Source: Adiantum capillus-veneris (taxonomy: Eukaryota; Streptophyta; Polypodiopsida; Polypodiales; Pteridaceae). Taken from it: 64,000 nt of DNA. The stretch is taken from positions 78,728,669 to 78,792,668 of the forward strand of contig CM043958.1 of assembly GCA_014529385.2 (NCBI GenBank), written 5' to 3'. Under the pieces are notes generated by a model. The model saw only the letters and a list, made by a program, of their open reading frames with translations, did no database searches and was not told the origin of the DNA. A program made the translations under genes and the position numbers. Positions 20,501 to 31,454 of the stretch are shown here, piece after piece (positions within the stretch are counted from its first letter, which is position 1; each line of letters begins with the position of its first letter).

Positions 20501-21650
20501 ACTTCTTGCTATTCGTAGCATGCATATATACATTTACTTGATTCCCCTCGTCTCTAGCACCTTGAGATTTGTTGGTGTGGGCTCTTTCCTGAGGTCTTTG
20601 ATTTCGTCCTTGTTCTCCAAGACGAGGTTGACAGTTTAAGTTATTCCCATCGTCGTCATTGTTGTTGTTGTTGTGGTTGGGTGGCCCATTTTTCACAAAA
20701 GTTGGGTTTCCTAGTCTAAAGTTCCCTTGATTCTGAGGAGGTCAATGATTTTGGTTGAAGTGTGCTGAGCTATAGGTGGTCTAGGTCTAAAATTTTTGGA
20801 GTTCCAATTTGGATTGAAGTTTTTGGGTTCATAATTAGCTACAAAACTTGTAAAGCTTGAGTTATTGAATGGGAATTCTCTAGACTGATTGTCAGGATGA
20901 AGGCAAGTATAACATAAATGATTTTGTCTGGTCTACATACACAATAAGTTCTCCCTTCATTGCTGTAAATTCCAAAACCTTTGTTCCTTCTCAAGATGAG
21001 GTCTTTTGATTTCACAAACATTAGAAATCTTTGGTTTCTACTTCCCACTATTTGATAACTCGAGCTTAACAGGTTTGCCCACATCAAGGACATCCGCAAA
21101 GTATGTAAACCGTAATCTCCGAACTCTGGTCTTCATAGGATTATGTAATCCTGGCACAAATCATGCCACTTTGACTTCTTGAGTCATTCGTGCTAGATCA
21201 TATTTGACAAGAGTCAAGAAATATTGATAATATGACTCCAGGTCTCTAGTTCCTTGAGTACAATCAAGAATCTCATTCATGTGGTCCGAATGATGTATTT
21301 CATTTTCATAGCTCTTCTTTAGTTGAGTCTTCAGATAATCCCAATTTTTTGCATTAGGGTCAACATCATTCTTAGTACAATGGTCTCTCTACCAATGCTT
21401 GGCCATATTTTCTAGTTTCAACTTAGTAATGATAGCCTTGTGCTCTGCAAATGAATGAGCCAAATAGAAGTAGTAATCTATATGCTTAATCCAATCTTCA
21501 AGAACCTTGTCTACATCTTTTCCTTTTGCCACTAAAGTTTTTAGATTTCAACTTGCAGAGCATAGCATCAATGTGTCTATCAATGATTGTTTGTTGAGGT
21601 GTAATTGGCACATTGGCATTTACAGCCGCTGCATTTCTTCTAGGAGGCAT
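20501..21650 (-). pseudogene. gag: Gypsy G gag, downstream copy
   Basis: Gag with start MPPRRNAAAVNANVPITPQQ at 21650, a helical retrotransposon-gag core with NWDYLKTQLKKSYQNE and HSDHMNEILDCTQGT, and an Asn/Asp/Arg-rich C-terminal region (20499-20696). A +1 frameshift early and a TAG after AKHW break it. The first part is repeated upstream at 22250-22471. Confidence 0.8.
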
Positions 21651-21959
21651 GGTAGCTTACTGCACCATATCAACCAAGATCATTCATAGCACTATATATC
21701 CGACTTAGCTTGAAGTCCCTCTTAATAAAATAAAATAGACAATTGAGAATAAGGAAAGATATTAGAAGAAAGAATAACGAATGAATTAAACCAACTGCAT
21801 ATTGCAAAAAATTTGAGGTCCAAAAATCTAATATGCATCTCATAAGTCTTTAATAAGTTCTAATGGTCCTAACATAATGTACTCTATAATAACCATTGTG
21901 ACATCCTTCGACTAATGGATCATAGTGGTCCCACAAGTATGTCTAATGGGCTGTCCTAA

Positions 21960-22249
21960 TCATCCTTCACGTTCTTTGGCTAAAACATCTCTTTTTTGGC
22001 ATGCGAGTTGTACCACTCCTGCGTGAGTGAACGATTGGTCATGAATAATCGCATTTTGATGTAGCCGTTGCATTCTTCTAACCAAAGTAGTCATCAAAAT
22101 AAGAAGATTCCTTGGGAAACTCATCTGATGTCTCCCATCCATCAATGCTTTGACGCTTTCACAATCTGCAATACATTTTCTATTGTAGGCATTGTACAAA
22201 ATCTTTACATTGTGTGGGTTGTAAATTGTGGATTTCTCAAACAAGTCAA
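21960..22249 (-). pseudogene. Unknown protein fragment in duplication unit 1
   Basis: Minus-strand frame containing EKSTIYNPHNVKILYNAYNR and SFPRNLLILMTTLVRRMQRL, repeated with a few changes at 22781-23065. It has a coding appearance (helical, no low complexity) but I do not recognise it. It ends at KREG followed by a stop in both copies. It could be an exon of an unrelated gene, or the leader of G. Confidence 0.4.
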
Positions 22250-22471
22250 TTAATAAGTTCCTTGAGTACAATCAAGAATCTCATTCATGTGGTCCGAATG
22301 ATGTATTTCATTTTGATAGCTCTTCTTTAGTTGAGTCTTCAGATAATCCCAATTTTTTGCATTAGGGTCAACATCATTCTTAGTACAATGGTCGTGTCTA
22401 TCAATGATTGTTTGTTGAGGTGTAATTGGCACATTGGCATTTACAGCCGCTGCATTTCTTCTAGGAGGCAT
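22250..22471 (-). pseudogene. gag: Gypsy G gag, upstream truncated copy
   Basis: Open frame starting with the same MPPRRNAAAV sequence as at 21650, but with 187 bp removed so that residue about 24 joins DHCTKNDVDPNAKNWDYL. The deletion also removes the frameshift of the other copy, leaving 73 open codons that end at the duplication junction. Confidence 0.8.
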
Positions 22472-22780
22472 GGTAGCTTACTGCACCATATCAACCAAGA
22501 TCATTCATAGCACTATATATCCGACATAGCTTGAAGTCCCTCTTAATAAAATAAAATAGACAATTGAGAATAAGGCAAGATATTAGAAGAAAGAATAACG
22601 AATGAATTAAACCAACTGCATATTGCAAAAAATTTGAGGTCCAAAAATCTAATATGCATCTCATAAGTCTTTAATAAGTTCTAATGGTCCTAACATAATG
22701 TACTCTATAATAACCATTGTGACATCCTTCGACTAATGGATCATAGTGGTCCCACAAGTATGTCTAATGGGCTGTCCTAA

Positions 22781-23083
22781 TCATCCTTCACGTTGTTTGG
22801 CTAAAACATCTCTTTTTTGGCATGCGAGTTGTACCACTCCTGCGTGAGTGAACGATTGGTCATGAATAATCGCATTTTGATGTAACCGTTGCATTCTTCT
22901 AACCAAAGTAGTCATCAAAATAAGAATATTCCTTGGGAAACTCATCTGATGTCTCCCATCCATCAATGCTTTGACGCTTGCACAATCTGCAATGCATTTT
23001 CTATTGTAGGCATTGTACAAAATCTTTACATTGTGTGGGTTGTAAATTGTGGATTTCTCAAACAAGTCAATTAATAATTTCTA
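22781..23083 (-). pseudogene. Unknown protein fragment in duplication unit 2
   Basis: Second copy of the 21960-22249 frame (94 codons). Its N-terminal side continues past the end of the duplication at 23077, so this copy is the parental one. It shares an NPHNV motif and spacing with a separate reading at about 23960-24080 (KFNPHNVTVTFDDYENPRC), suggesting a common domain. Confidence 0.4.
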
Positions 23084-24450
23084 GGGTACTGAGCTAAAAT
23101 AATGTTCATCATTGGCTAGACACTTCTCACCCCACACATTAAACATGACAATATTGAAACATCCCATCGCCGTTATTATAATGGAAGTATATTCTTAGCT
23201 ATCCACGTATCTTTTTTTGGTATGAAGGTATGTTCATGTGAGTTTATATACAAAAATGGGTTAGTAATAATGATTTATTTTCCTAGCTTGGATTGTACTA
23301 ATTCAATACTCCCCATAGATGAAGATTTATGCACTGGTTGTCTGATTCTAGGTTTCCCGCAGTGTAATGGTACCATGCTCAGAATGTATTTGGCACAATA
23401 CAATCCGTTGATAATAACCTCTTCTTCTCCACTCCATCGCATGTGGTTGTGATAAGCTGTTGCACTTTCACTTTTGTTTTAAGGTGATCTTCCATCATAT
23501 GATGAGAGAGTATATCCACCCATATCCCTTGAGGTAGGATGTCAGTCATATACACACACATCTATTGCTCAAGTTAGTTCAAACCGAAAAAATATATGTT
23601 AGAACTCAAATATTACGATCTTACAACAATTTGAAATATATCAAAATCAAAATTTTCAATTATTAATGATAAAAGGCTACATATTGCTTTGAAGAAGGTG
23701 CGTAAATGTGAAAAGGTCCAATGAACCAATTCTTTGTTTCTACGATTGAGGTTCTACCCTTGTACTTACTCCATCTCTGGTTTCAAAGTTTAGAGCTTCT
23801 ACTTGTGCACTTTGATTTATATCGTCTTTCTCATACCACTCTTCCCCTTGAGAGGTTCCTGTTGGTGGTAGTGCATGAAAGCAGTTTACATAGGCGTGCC
23901 TTTCATTGACATCATCTCTATAGAAATACCTACTTGAGTTCATCGCCTTGGATATGCTTGAGCAAAATCCCAAACACATCTAGGATTCTCATAGTCATCA
24001 AAAGTCACAGTGACATTGTGAGGATTGAACTTTACTAAACCAATCTTGAGGTCCATAAAGGAATTGATTACGGCTACTTGACTTGTTCTAGACCCGGATT
24101 ATGACTTTCTCACAAAAGCCATATCTTTGGTTAAGCATGAGTGCCTTCTTACTAAGGATGATTTTGTGGCTTGGTATATCTAAGAGTGAGTATAGGTTAA
24201 TATAAATAACATATTTTTGTACTTTGATGTTGCCCTCTAGAATCTTTTCCTTGGCCCATAGCTGTGGGTCTACTATGTATCTATTAGACACTCGGGTTTG
24301 ATGTTCAAGTTGTGCTTTTACATATAGTTCCAATGGTACGTAGAAGTTTGGAACAAGATAATATCTAGTCCTTTTTAAAGCTTGAACCACTTCAACTTCC
24401 CAATAAACATTGTCTCTAACCACATAGTTGAAAAAGACATTTTGTGCAAA
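23084..24450 (-). pseudogene. Remnants of an unrecognised coding sequence
   Basis: Several minus-strand frames follow each other: 24088-24423 (EVVQALKRTRYYLVPNFYVP, KAQLEHQTRVSNRYIVDPQL), a reading at about 23935-24080 with KFNPHNVTVTFDDYENPRC, 23740-23979, and 23379-23561. They look protein-like but stops and frame changes separate them; introns or decay could explain this. No family was recognised, and no retrotransposon pol motif is present. Confidence 0.35.
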
Positions 24451-24597
24451 ATCACTTGGGAATTAATCTAGACAGTTAAAAAGATCCATCTAAAAACAAG
24501 ACAAGGAGAAAGAAGAATTAGTACATATGTATACCAAAAATGGAGAATATTCTCTTTATTCATCAAAATCAAATTTTTATGGCTTCTTACAACAATA

Positions 24598-25092
24598 CTA
24601 ATGCTTTTGCATTAACTCTCTAAATACTCTTTTAACTCTCATAACTGGATAATCCCTTAGAGCTCCCAAATGACAACGTGGCCTATATTTATCTTCTAGA
24701 TTTTCTTTCCCTATGATAACTACAATTGATTCAAACTTCTTGGCAACCTCAGCAATCCTTAGTATTTGTGAGCACATCTCCAAATAGTATTACATATCCC
24801 AGCCACATCCTTAGTTGGAGTAGCCTAAGGTTGGAAAACCAATCCCTTGGGCTATTATCAATCTAGATAAAGAATTGAAAAAAGGGTTCTTAATTTGATG
24901 ACAATTAAGGTAGCTATGATCAACACTCTCCCAAGAAGTTTTGGTTCCTAACATTGCAAAGACTTTGATCCCAATCTCTAGATAGAATATTTCCCTCGCC
25001 TCTCTTGATAACTGTGCTACCATATTGTTAAATACTATGGCCAAAACCTTGTTCCCCTTGCTAAAACATTCAGTCGTCACCTTAGGATCCAT
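24598..25092 (-). pseudogene. Unknown protein, start MDPKVTTEC, two internal stops
   Basis: 24811-25092 starts MDPKVTTECFSKGNKVLAIV and contains a helical charged segment (SREAREIFYLEIGIKVFAML). The 24598-24783 frame (LRIAEVAKKFESIVVIIGKE) is in the same phase and is reached across a 27-bp stretch with two stops. Together about 160 residues. I do not recognise it; it may be the first part of the coding sequence that continues at 24088-24423. Confidence 0.4.
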
Positions 25093-25808
25093 TTGTTGCT
25101 AAAAGACAAACATTCAAAGAAATTCTTAATATATTTGTAAAAAACTTCAATCATGTCATCATAACCCAAGACCACATATACCCATACAAAAAGACAAGTC
25201 AAACAAGTGTCACCAATCAATGTTACTCATAGATGCATTGTGAATACATTATTCTTTCTTAACTATTAGGCATGAATGCATGTATGATGCATAACTAGCC
25301 CAACTAGTATCAGGCTTTAGACTATCTCCATAATCTTTGGCTTTGATAACCAGGTGAGAGATATCCCTCCCGAGGGGTCTATGCAATACACAATTTACAC
25401 TTTTATATAATTTTCAATATATAAATTCAATATACATTAGAGTTGCGGAAGCATTTTCATAGGAGAGGATTTCTCAACACCCTACCTAGCATGGAGTTTA
25501 AGCCATGAGCCAGACTACATCTAGAGGCACCTAGCAACTTGTGCTACCTCTGAATGGGGGATATGAATGGGAGCGTACTCAACAAAAACAACATTGTGGA
25601 GGGTGAATATATGTGTATATTGCATTGCGGGAATAAAGAGAGGGAATGAGATAATAGTGGAGGGTGAAATAAAATGTAGAGAGACACAGGAGAATGACAA
25701 AAGAGAATTTTTAAATGCCCCACCTAAATGAAACAGAAAACCCTGAGTTAATGTATAAACAAAATCTAGGTATATCATAGCATCAAAAATATAAAATGAA
25801 TAGTAGAG
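25093..25808. other. No gene seen
   Basis: AT-rich sequence upstream of copia H. One minus frame (25521-25778) has no recognisable domain. Ends with TAGAG, the left target duplication of H. Confidence 0.6.
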
Positions 25809-26069
25809 TGTTAAGTTTAATGGCCATGTGGCCGACCGCCCATCACTAACTGCCGCTAACCCTAAGTGTACAGCTATACACTTGTGTGAGCCACTAGCAC
25901 TAAGTACAATGTGTATTGTGCCTTAGTGCATAAGATAAGAGAAGAAATAAAGGGGGTATACAGTACGTTGTCTCTCCCCCTTCAACCTGTGTGTGTAGCT
26001 ATGGTGGTGTGTGTGTGAGTGTGTGCATGCGTATTCTTCTTCCGTTGTGCTCCCAGCTCCTCCCCATCA
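25809..26069 (+). repeat. 5' LTR of copia H
   Basis: 261 bp, TGTTAAG to CATCA. Differs from the 3' LTR by about nine substitutions plus a 6-bp indel in the GT-rich stretch near its end. A GT-rich run (about 25990-26030) precedes the U5 end. Confidence 0.93.
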
Positions 26070-26071
26070 TT

Positions 26072-26083
26072 TGGTATCAGAGC
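26072..26083 (+). other. Primer-binding site of copia H
   Basis: TGGTATCAGAGC two bases after the 5' LTR, complementary to initiator-Met tRNA. Confidence 0.93.
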
Positions 26084-27142
26084 GGTTTCATTCCCGAAAT
26101 CGTTTCCACCCACGCGCGCACTTTCAAGACTGCAAACAGGATTCCGATTTTGCCATTAGCAAGTTCAGATTCCTGAGAGCGTTTCCAGTAGGTGTTCTAG
26201 GGGTTTTACCCCCCTTTCGGAGCCATTCCAACCATCAGAAACCCCATTTGAGCTACGATTCAGGAGCTAAAATTTTCAGCCCTATTGTGGTAATTTCTGT
26301 TGCAGTGCTTCCATTGCCAGTTACAGGTACCTTTGTTGCAGTCTCTTCCATCTACGAGAGCCCACGGCTCATTCGGGAGTGTGTAACCTCTTTCGGAGTG
26401 GCCTCATACACACACATAGAATGGGAGCTTGACAACATTGTCTTCTTCGACTACAGGTACATGTATAGACTACAGGTTTCAATGCTTGCGATATTATGGT
26501 TCCAGTGGGAGGAGTTGTTTATGCGTACATGCATATGTTGACACTTTTGACAGTGTTTGAGCTCTTTTGAGAGCGGATTGACTCCCCGCAGGGATGTTTA
26601 GTTGCAGGCACATGCTTTTGACGCCTGTTTGAGCATCTTGACACACTTGTATGTCTTTGTGGATATTGCCATTGTACGCTTTTGTGGAGCCATCTTTTGG
26701 CTAGTACGGCAGTCCCGACCATTTCTACGACTTGGTCCAGAAGATAGCCATTTCTGAGACTTGGCTATACGTTTTTTTTGCTGCATAACCTACGTTGTTG
26801 AGGGTCGATAGTGTGAGGTTTTCATTGAGCTGGGGTATTCTCAAATGTGGAGATACCTTAGGTGATACAAGTAGTTGGAGCATCCCTTACGAGGCCTCGC
26901 CATAGGATATGTATAGAGTGGTATAGGTGCTTTTGACACCGAGTTGGCAGTCTATGGTCAGTTTGACTGTTTATGCGCCTCAATTAATCTCTATACAGTG
27001 AGCTTTTGAGAGGCATTGCTCTCTTTTATGCTTTGTGAGTGACATACTTGGTCATTTTGTCTTGTATTTTGGTTGACATAGTCCCAAATACAAAGGAGAC
27101 TTTGCCGAAATTTTCCTAGAATCTTTTGGAAGTTTTGTCACC
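26084..27142 (+). other. Long untranslated leader of copia H
   Basis: About 1 kb between PBS and gag. It contains a 176-codon frame (26011-26541), but this begins inside the LTR, ends well before gag and shows no known domain, so I treat it as chance. The leader is GC-richer than the flanks and probably carries packaging signals. Confidence 0.6.
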
Positions 27143-28099
27143 ATGTCTACTAGCAAAGACCGTGACATTTATGACATAAAGAAGTTTGATGGCACTAATT
27201 TTCAGCTTTGGAAGAATCAGATGCAAGATGTGCTTGTCCAAAAGAAACAAAAATTGCCTATTATTTATGCGACACGGATTGAAGAGATGAATTTGACTCA
27301 GTTTCAGTGGGAGGAGCTTGATGAGCTATGCAGATCTACTATTAGATTGCACCTTGCTGAGTCGGTGTACTTTTCAGTGCTAGAATGTGAATCTGCCTAT
27401 GCTTTATGGCAAAAGTTATACAACACTTATGAAAAAGATATGGCAAGTAATAAGGTTTTCATGATGCGAAAACTGTTCAACCTTCGCATGAAGGAGTCAG
27501 CCAGTGTTTCCAGTCATATTAATGCCTTTGATTCTCTATTTGCTCAGATTCGTGCACAACCGATCAATATTGATGACGAGATGAAAGCAATCTTCTTACT
27601 TTGTTCGTTGCCACCCTCATGGGATATATTTTGCACAGCTGTCAATAACTCTGCTCCTAATGGTACGCTAGTGTACATTGATGTCACTAGTTCTCTTTTG
27701 TCAGAGGAAATGCGCTGCAAGGCTATGGATAGCTCGCATCATGGCGAAGCTCATTATGTGAAAAAGGGTGAAAAACAACGTAAAGGTCGTTCTTGGAATC
27801 GTGAATCCTAGAAAGAGGGAAATAGAGATGCTTCAAAGGGTAGATCAAAGTCTCGTGGTCGTTGAAATGTTCAATGCCATTATTGTGATAAGTTTGGTCA
27901 CATGGATTGTTATGCTTGGAAGCGTGACAAAGGTAAAGGCAAAGGCAAAGACAATGATGATAAAGAGGAGAAACCAAAGAGTTCGGTTAAGATTGAAGAA
28001 CTGAACATAGTGCAAGATGATTGTGATGCACAAGACATCAATATGTTGACTGAAGATAATGATGTATTTTATGATGCACAAGAAACTCTATCTTTGTAG
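27143..28099 (+). pseudogene. gag: Copia H gag
   Basis: Starts MSTSKDRDIYDIKKFDGTNF; the FDGTNFQLWKNQM block is the conserved copia gag N-terminus and LWQKLYNTYEKD and LFNLRMKES follow. The zinc knuckle near residue 245 reads CHYCDKFGHMDC, i.e. CX2CX4HX2C, two residues shorter than the normal CX4C spacing, perhaps a 6-bp deletion. A Lys/Gly/Glu-rich tail follows. In-frame stops at 27809 (TAG), 27863 (TGA) and 28097 (TAG) interrupt a frame that is otherwise continuous into protease. Confidence 0.9.
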
Positions 28100-28261
28100 A
28101 GTTCTATGCCAGTAGAGCTACTTGTTAGTGGTGAAGTGTCCCATACATGGATTCTTGATTCGGGCACTTCGTTGCATGTCACACCTCATAGGCATTGATT
28201 TACTACATATGAGGAAACCATTGGCACTGTTACGCTAGGTGACAGCTACTCTTGTGACATT
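28100..28261 (+). pseudogene. pol: Copia H protease
   Basis: Aspartic protease that matures the polyprotein. Active site WILDSGTSLHVTPH at about 28149-28190, followed by a TGA at 28196-28198. The domain continues into the next frame (GIGDIDMVMTNGVRFTI and LISVGCLDDLGYKVTFH). Confidence 0.85.
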
Positions 28262-29305
28262 GTGGGTATAGGTGATATTGATATGGTTATGACAAATGGG
28301 GTGAGGTTTACCATACATAATGTGCGTCATGTTCCAGCTTTGACACGAAATTTGATTTCAGTTGGATGTCTTGATGACTTGGGTTACAAAGTCACTTTTC
28401 ATCAGCAGTCTTGGCGTATTGCAAAAGGTCATCTTATTTTAGCCCATGGTTCTAAAGTTGCTACACTTTATCCTCTTTATGTATCTGACAAGAACAGTGT
28501 TCTTTCTGTAACCGAGCTGCCAACTGTTGCTTTGTGGCATAGTCGGTTAGGTCATATGTCAAAGAAGGGAATGGAGACTCTTTCTTGTTTGGGCTACTTA
28601 CCGTCTTTATCATTTTTTGATTTTACCTTTTGTGAACACTGTCAATATGGTAAGCAAACACGAGCACATCGTACACAGTCTTTTGACAAAGAAAGAAATC
28701 CCTTAGAGCTTGTGCATAGCGATTTATGTGGGCCTATGCCTTCTAAATCCCATGGTGGTGCGTCTTATTATGTTACATTCATTGACGATGCAACACGACA
28801 TGTTTGGGTTTATGCCATGAAGTCTAAAGATGAGACTTTTTCTTGTTTCAAAAAGTTCTTATCTAGTGTGGAAACTCAGTCTGAACATGAGTTGAAAGCT
28901 TTACGCTCAGACAATGGTGGAGAATACGTCTCCAAAGAGTTTGCAGACTTCTGTTCAAGTGGGGGAATTAAGAGTGAGTTTACAACTCCTTATACCCCTG
29001 CACAAAATGGTGTTGCCGAACGAATGAATAGGACCATCCAAGAGAGGATTATGTCTATGCTATCACATGCTAATTTACCGCAAGCGTTTTGGGCTGAAGC
29101 ATTATACATTGCTGTGTATTTGATCAATAGATCACCACATGCTTCATTACAGTTTCGTGTACCTTTGGAGTTATGGTCAGGACATAATTTGTCTTATGAA
29201 AATTCCATACATTTGGCTGCGAAGCTTATGCACATGTACCCAAGGAGTTGCGTGCTAAGCTTGACCCTAAGTCCAGGAAATGAATCTTTATTGGCTATGG
29301 TGTAG
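28262..29305 (+). pseudogene. pol: Copia H integrase
   Basis: Begins with the rest of protease, then the zinc region LWHSRLGHMSKKGMETL ... CEHCQYGK (HHCC complete). Core catalytic triad all present: HSDLCGPM, LRSDNGGEY and NGVAERMNR, the DDE residues of retroviral-type integrase. FWAEALYIAVYLINRSP follows. A frameshift near 29205 diverts the frame to a false end at 29305; the true C-terminus (YGVDGQFGYRLWDPESR) continues in another frame to about 29590. Confidence 0.92.
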
Positions 29306-30599
29306 ATGGTCAATTTGGCTATCGTTTATGGGATCCGGAAAGTCGATCAGTAATCCGTAGAAGTGATGTTGTCTTCAATGAGACCAAGATGCATAGGCAG
29401 CCAACGAAAGAGGTTGAATTCCGAAAAGTGACGTTTTCCGATGTATCACCTCCTACACAGATAGCTCCAGAGCCAACTACTACATAGGCTAGTACAAGCT
29501 TTGATCAGCCGAGGAGATCTCAAAGAGTCTCACATCCACCAGAACGGTTTGTTCCAGGCATGGACTTTGTGTTGCTGAGATAGTGGTGAGCCTTCTTGTT
29601 ACGAAGAGGCTATGCTAGCCAATGATAAGGTTCAGTGGGAACATGCTATGAAGAGGGAGCTATCCAGTATTGCAAAGAACAAAACATGGAAACTTGTTCC
29701 ATTGCCAAAAGGTAGGAAAGCTTTGCCTTGTAAATGGGTTTACAAGAAGAAGATTGCATCCAATGTTGATAATTACAAAGCTCGTTTAGTGGCCAAAAGG
29801 TTTCAAGCAAGAATATAGTGTAGATTTTCATGAAATCTTTTCTCCAGTGGTCAAGATGACGACACTAAGAATGTTGCTTGCTTTGGTTGCCACTGAAGAT
29901 ATGGAGCTTGATCAAATGGATGTCATTACAAATTTCTTACACGGTGATCTCGAGGAAGAGATTTATATGCAGCAACCTGAAGGGTTTGTGCTAAAGGGCA
30001 AGGAACATTTGGTCTATAAGCTTCTGAAAAGTCTCTATGGCTTGAAGCAATCATCCAGACAATGGTATCAAAAGTTTTATGCATTTATGCGTTCCCTAGG
30101 CTATAAGCGCAGTAATGAGGATCCATGTCTTTACGTGAAAAGACAACCAAATGGACAACTTATTATGCTTATCCTTTATGTAGATGATATGATTATTGCT
30201 GGTCATTCTAAGAAGGACATTGCTGAATTGAAAACCAAGCTGAAAAGTCAATTCGACATGAAAGATTTGGGTGAAGCCAATCAAATTTTGGGTATGCGCA
30301 TTACTCGTGATCGTAAGAAGAGGTTGTTGTACCTTTCTCAAAAAGAGTATGTGCACAAGGTTCTTGATCATTTCAACATGCAGAAGGGGAAGGCCTTGAG
30401 TACTCCATTGCTTGCATATTTGAAACTTAGCAAGAAAGACTGTCCCAAATCTGCTGAGGAAAAAGCTGCGATGGCTAAGGTTCCTTATGCTTCAGCTTGT
30501 GGTAGTCTTATGTATGCCATGGTGGCTACAAGACCTGACATTGCACATGGAGTGGGAGTTGTCAGGAGATTTATGTCTAACCCTGGTAAAAAGCATTGA
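29306..30599 (+). pseudogene. pol: Copia H integrase end, linker and reverse transcriptase
   Basis: 29306-29590 holds the integrase C-terminus and a Ser/Pro-rich linker with stops. Reverse transcriptase starts at about 29600 (MLANDKVQWEHAMKRELSSI, LPCKWVYKKK) and, after a +1 shift near 29815, stays open 29847-30599: TTLRMLLALVATEDMELDQM, SLYGLKQSSRQWYQKF, catalytic YVDDMIIAG at about 30177, and GSLMYAMVATRPDIAHGV. The 250 open codons make this the best preserved domain of the window. Confidence 0.93.
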
Positions 30600-31139
30600 G
30601 ATGCTATCAAGTCGATTCTCAGATACTTGAGTGGCACTACAGATAGACAGTTATGCTATGGTCATGGAGAGTTATCCATTCAGGGATTTGTAGACAGTGA
30701 CTATGCAGGCTGTGTTGACAGTCGTAAATCAACAACAAATTGGACTTACATATTTGCTAGTTCTGCTATTTCTTGGAGATCTTTTCTTCAAGATTGTACA
30801 TCCATTTCTACCACAAAGGCAGAGTATGTTGCATTGAGTGAAGCATGCAAAGAAGCTATTTGGCTTACTCGCCTAGTGAAAGATCTTGGATTGGAGGAGT
30901 GTACACCAGTTCTTCATTGTGACATTCAAAGTGCTATTGCCTTGGCTAACAATCCAGTGTTTCATTCCAGAACGAAACATATTGATGTGCGCTATCACTT
31001 CAGTCGTCGTTAATGCTTGGCAAACAAGAGCCTTGATTTAGTGAAGGTTCCTACATCAGAGAACACAACGGATGCACTCACTAAGAGTCTCTCCAGCCAT
31101 CAATTTCAACACTGTCGTGAGTTGATGGGGATTGGGTGA
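30600..31139 (+). pseudogene. pol: Copia H RNase H
   Basis: A TGA at 30597-30599 separates it from reverse transcriptase in the same frame. Motifs: FVDSDYAGCVDSRKSTTNW, AISWRSF, STTKAEYVALSEACKEAIWL, HCDIQSAIALANNPVFHSRT and HIDVRYHF. TAA at 31011 interrupts before the C-terminal SLDLVKVPTSENTTDALTKS block; the natural end is TGA at 31137-31139. Confidence 0.9.
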
Positions 31140-31180
31140 AGAGTGGTGCTCTTCCGTTTTTATAGTCTCCCACATTGGCC

Positions 31181-31194
31181 ATCAAGTGGGAGAA
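31181..31194 (+). other. Polypurine tract of copia H
   Basis: AAGTGGGAGAA directly before the 3' LTR. Confidence 0.85.
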
Positions 31195-31449
31195 TGTTAG
31201 GTTTAATGGCCATGTGGCCGACCGTCCATCACTAACTGCCGCTAACCCTAAGTGTACAGCTATACACTTGTGTGAGACACTAACACTAAGTACAATGTGT
31301 ATTGTGCCTTAGTGCATAAGATAAGAGAAGAAAGAAAGGGGGCATACAGTACGTTGGCTCTCCCCCTTCAACCTGTGTGTGTAGCTATGGTGGTGTGTGT
31401 GTGTGTGTGCGTATTCTTCTTCCGTTGTGCTCCCAGATCCTCCCCATCA
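31195..31449 (+). repeat. 3' LTR of copia H
   Basis: 255 bp, TGTTAGG to CATCA, followed by the TAGAG target duplication. Confidence 0.93.
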
Positions 31450-31454
31450 TAGAG

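Larger units (their letters stand above)
16059..22480 (-). mobile_element. Ty3/gypsy retrotransposon G, degraded
   Basis: Minus-strand gypsy element with the order gag (22471/21650), protease, reverse transcriptase, RNase H, zinc region, integrase (18194), PPT and 3' LTR. The 5' LTR and PBS were not found; the sequence upstream of gag is instead duplicated. Multiple frameshifts and stops in every domain show an old copy. Confidence 0.8.
21248..23077. repeat. Tandem duplication of the gag 5' end and upstream sequence
   Basis: Unit 1 is 21248-22255 (1008 bp); unit 2 is 22256-23077 (about 820 bp). They differ at only a few bases, so the event is recent compared with the decay of G. Unit 2 lacks 187 bp corresponding to 21386-21572. 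Each unit contains the gag start and about 600 bp of upstream sequence. Confidence 0.93.
25809..31449 (+). mobile_element. Ty1/copia LTR retrotransposon H, nearly complete
   Basis: 5641 bp, plus strand, with LTRs 25809-26069 and 31195-31449 and a perfect 5-bp target duplication TAGAG (25804-25808, 31450-31454). PBS, gag, protease, integrase, reverse transcriptase, RNase H and PPT are all present in copia order. Gag to integrase share one frame (27143 phase), as in single-ORF copia elements. Inactivating changes: stops at 27809, 27863, 28097 and 28196, frameshifts near 29205 and 29815, further stops in the linker and RNase H. Not autonomous now. Confidence 0.95.

Noticed and set aside
26072-26083. 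tRNA-like signal TGGTATCAGAGC as a tRNA gene
   Set aside because: Only the 12-nt primer complement is present next to an LTR, here and at 11289, 15356, 51667 and 56889. No cloverleaf.
26011-26541. 176-codon frame near the start of copia H
   Set aside because: It begins inside the LTR, overlaps the PBS and ends 600 bp before gag; no known domain.
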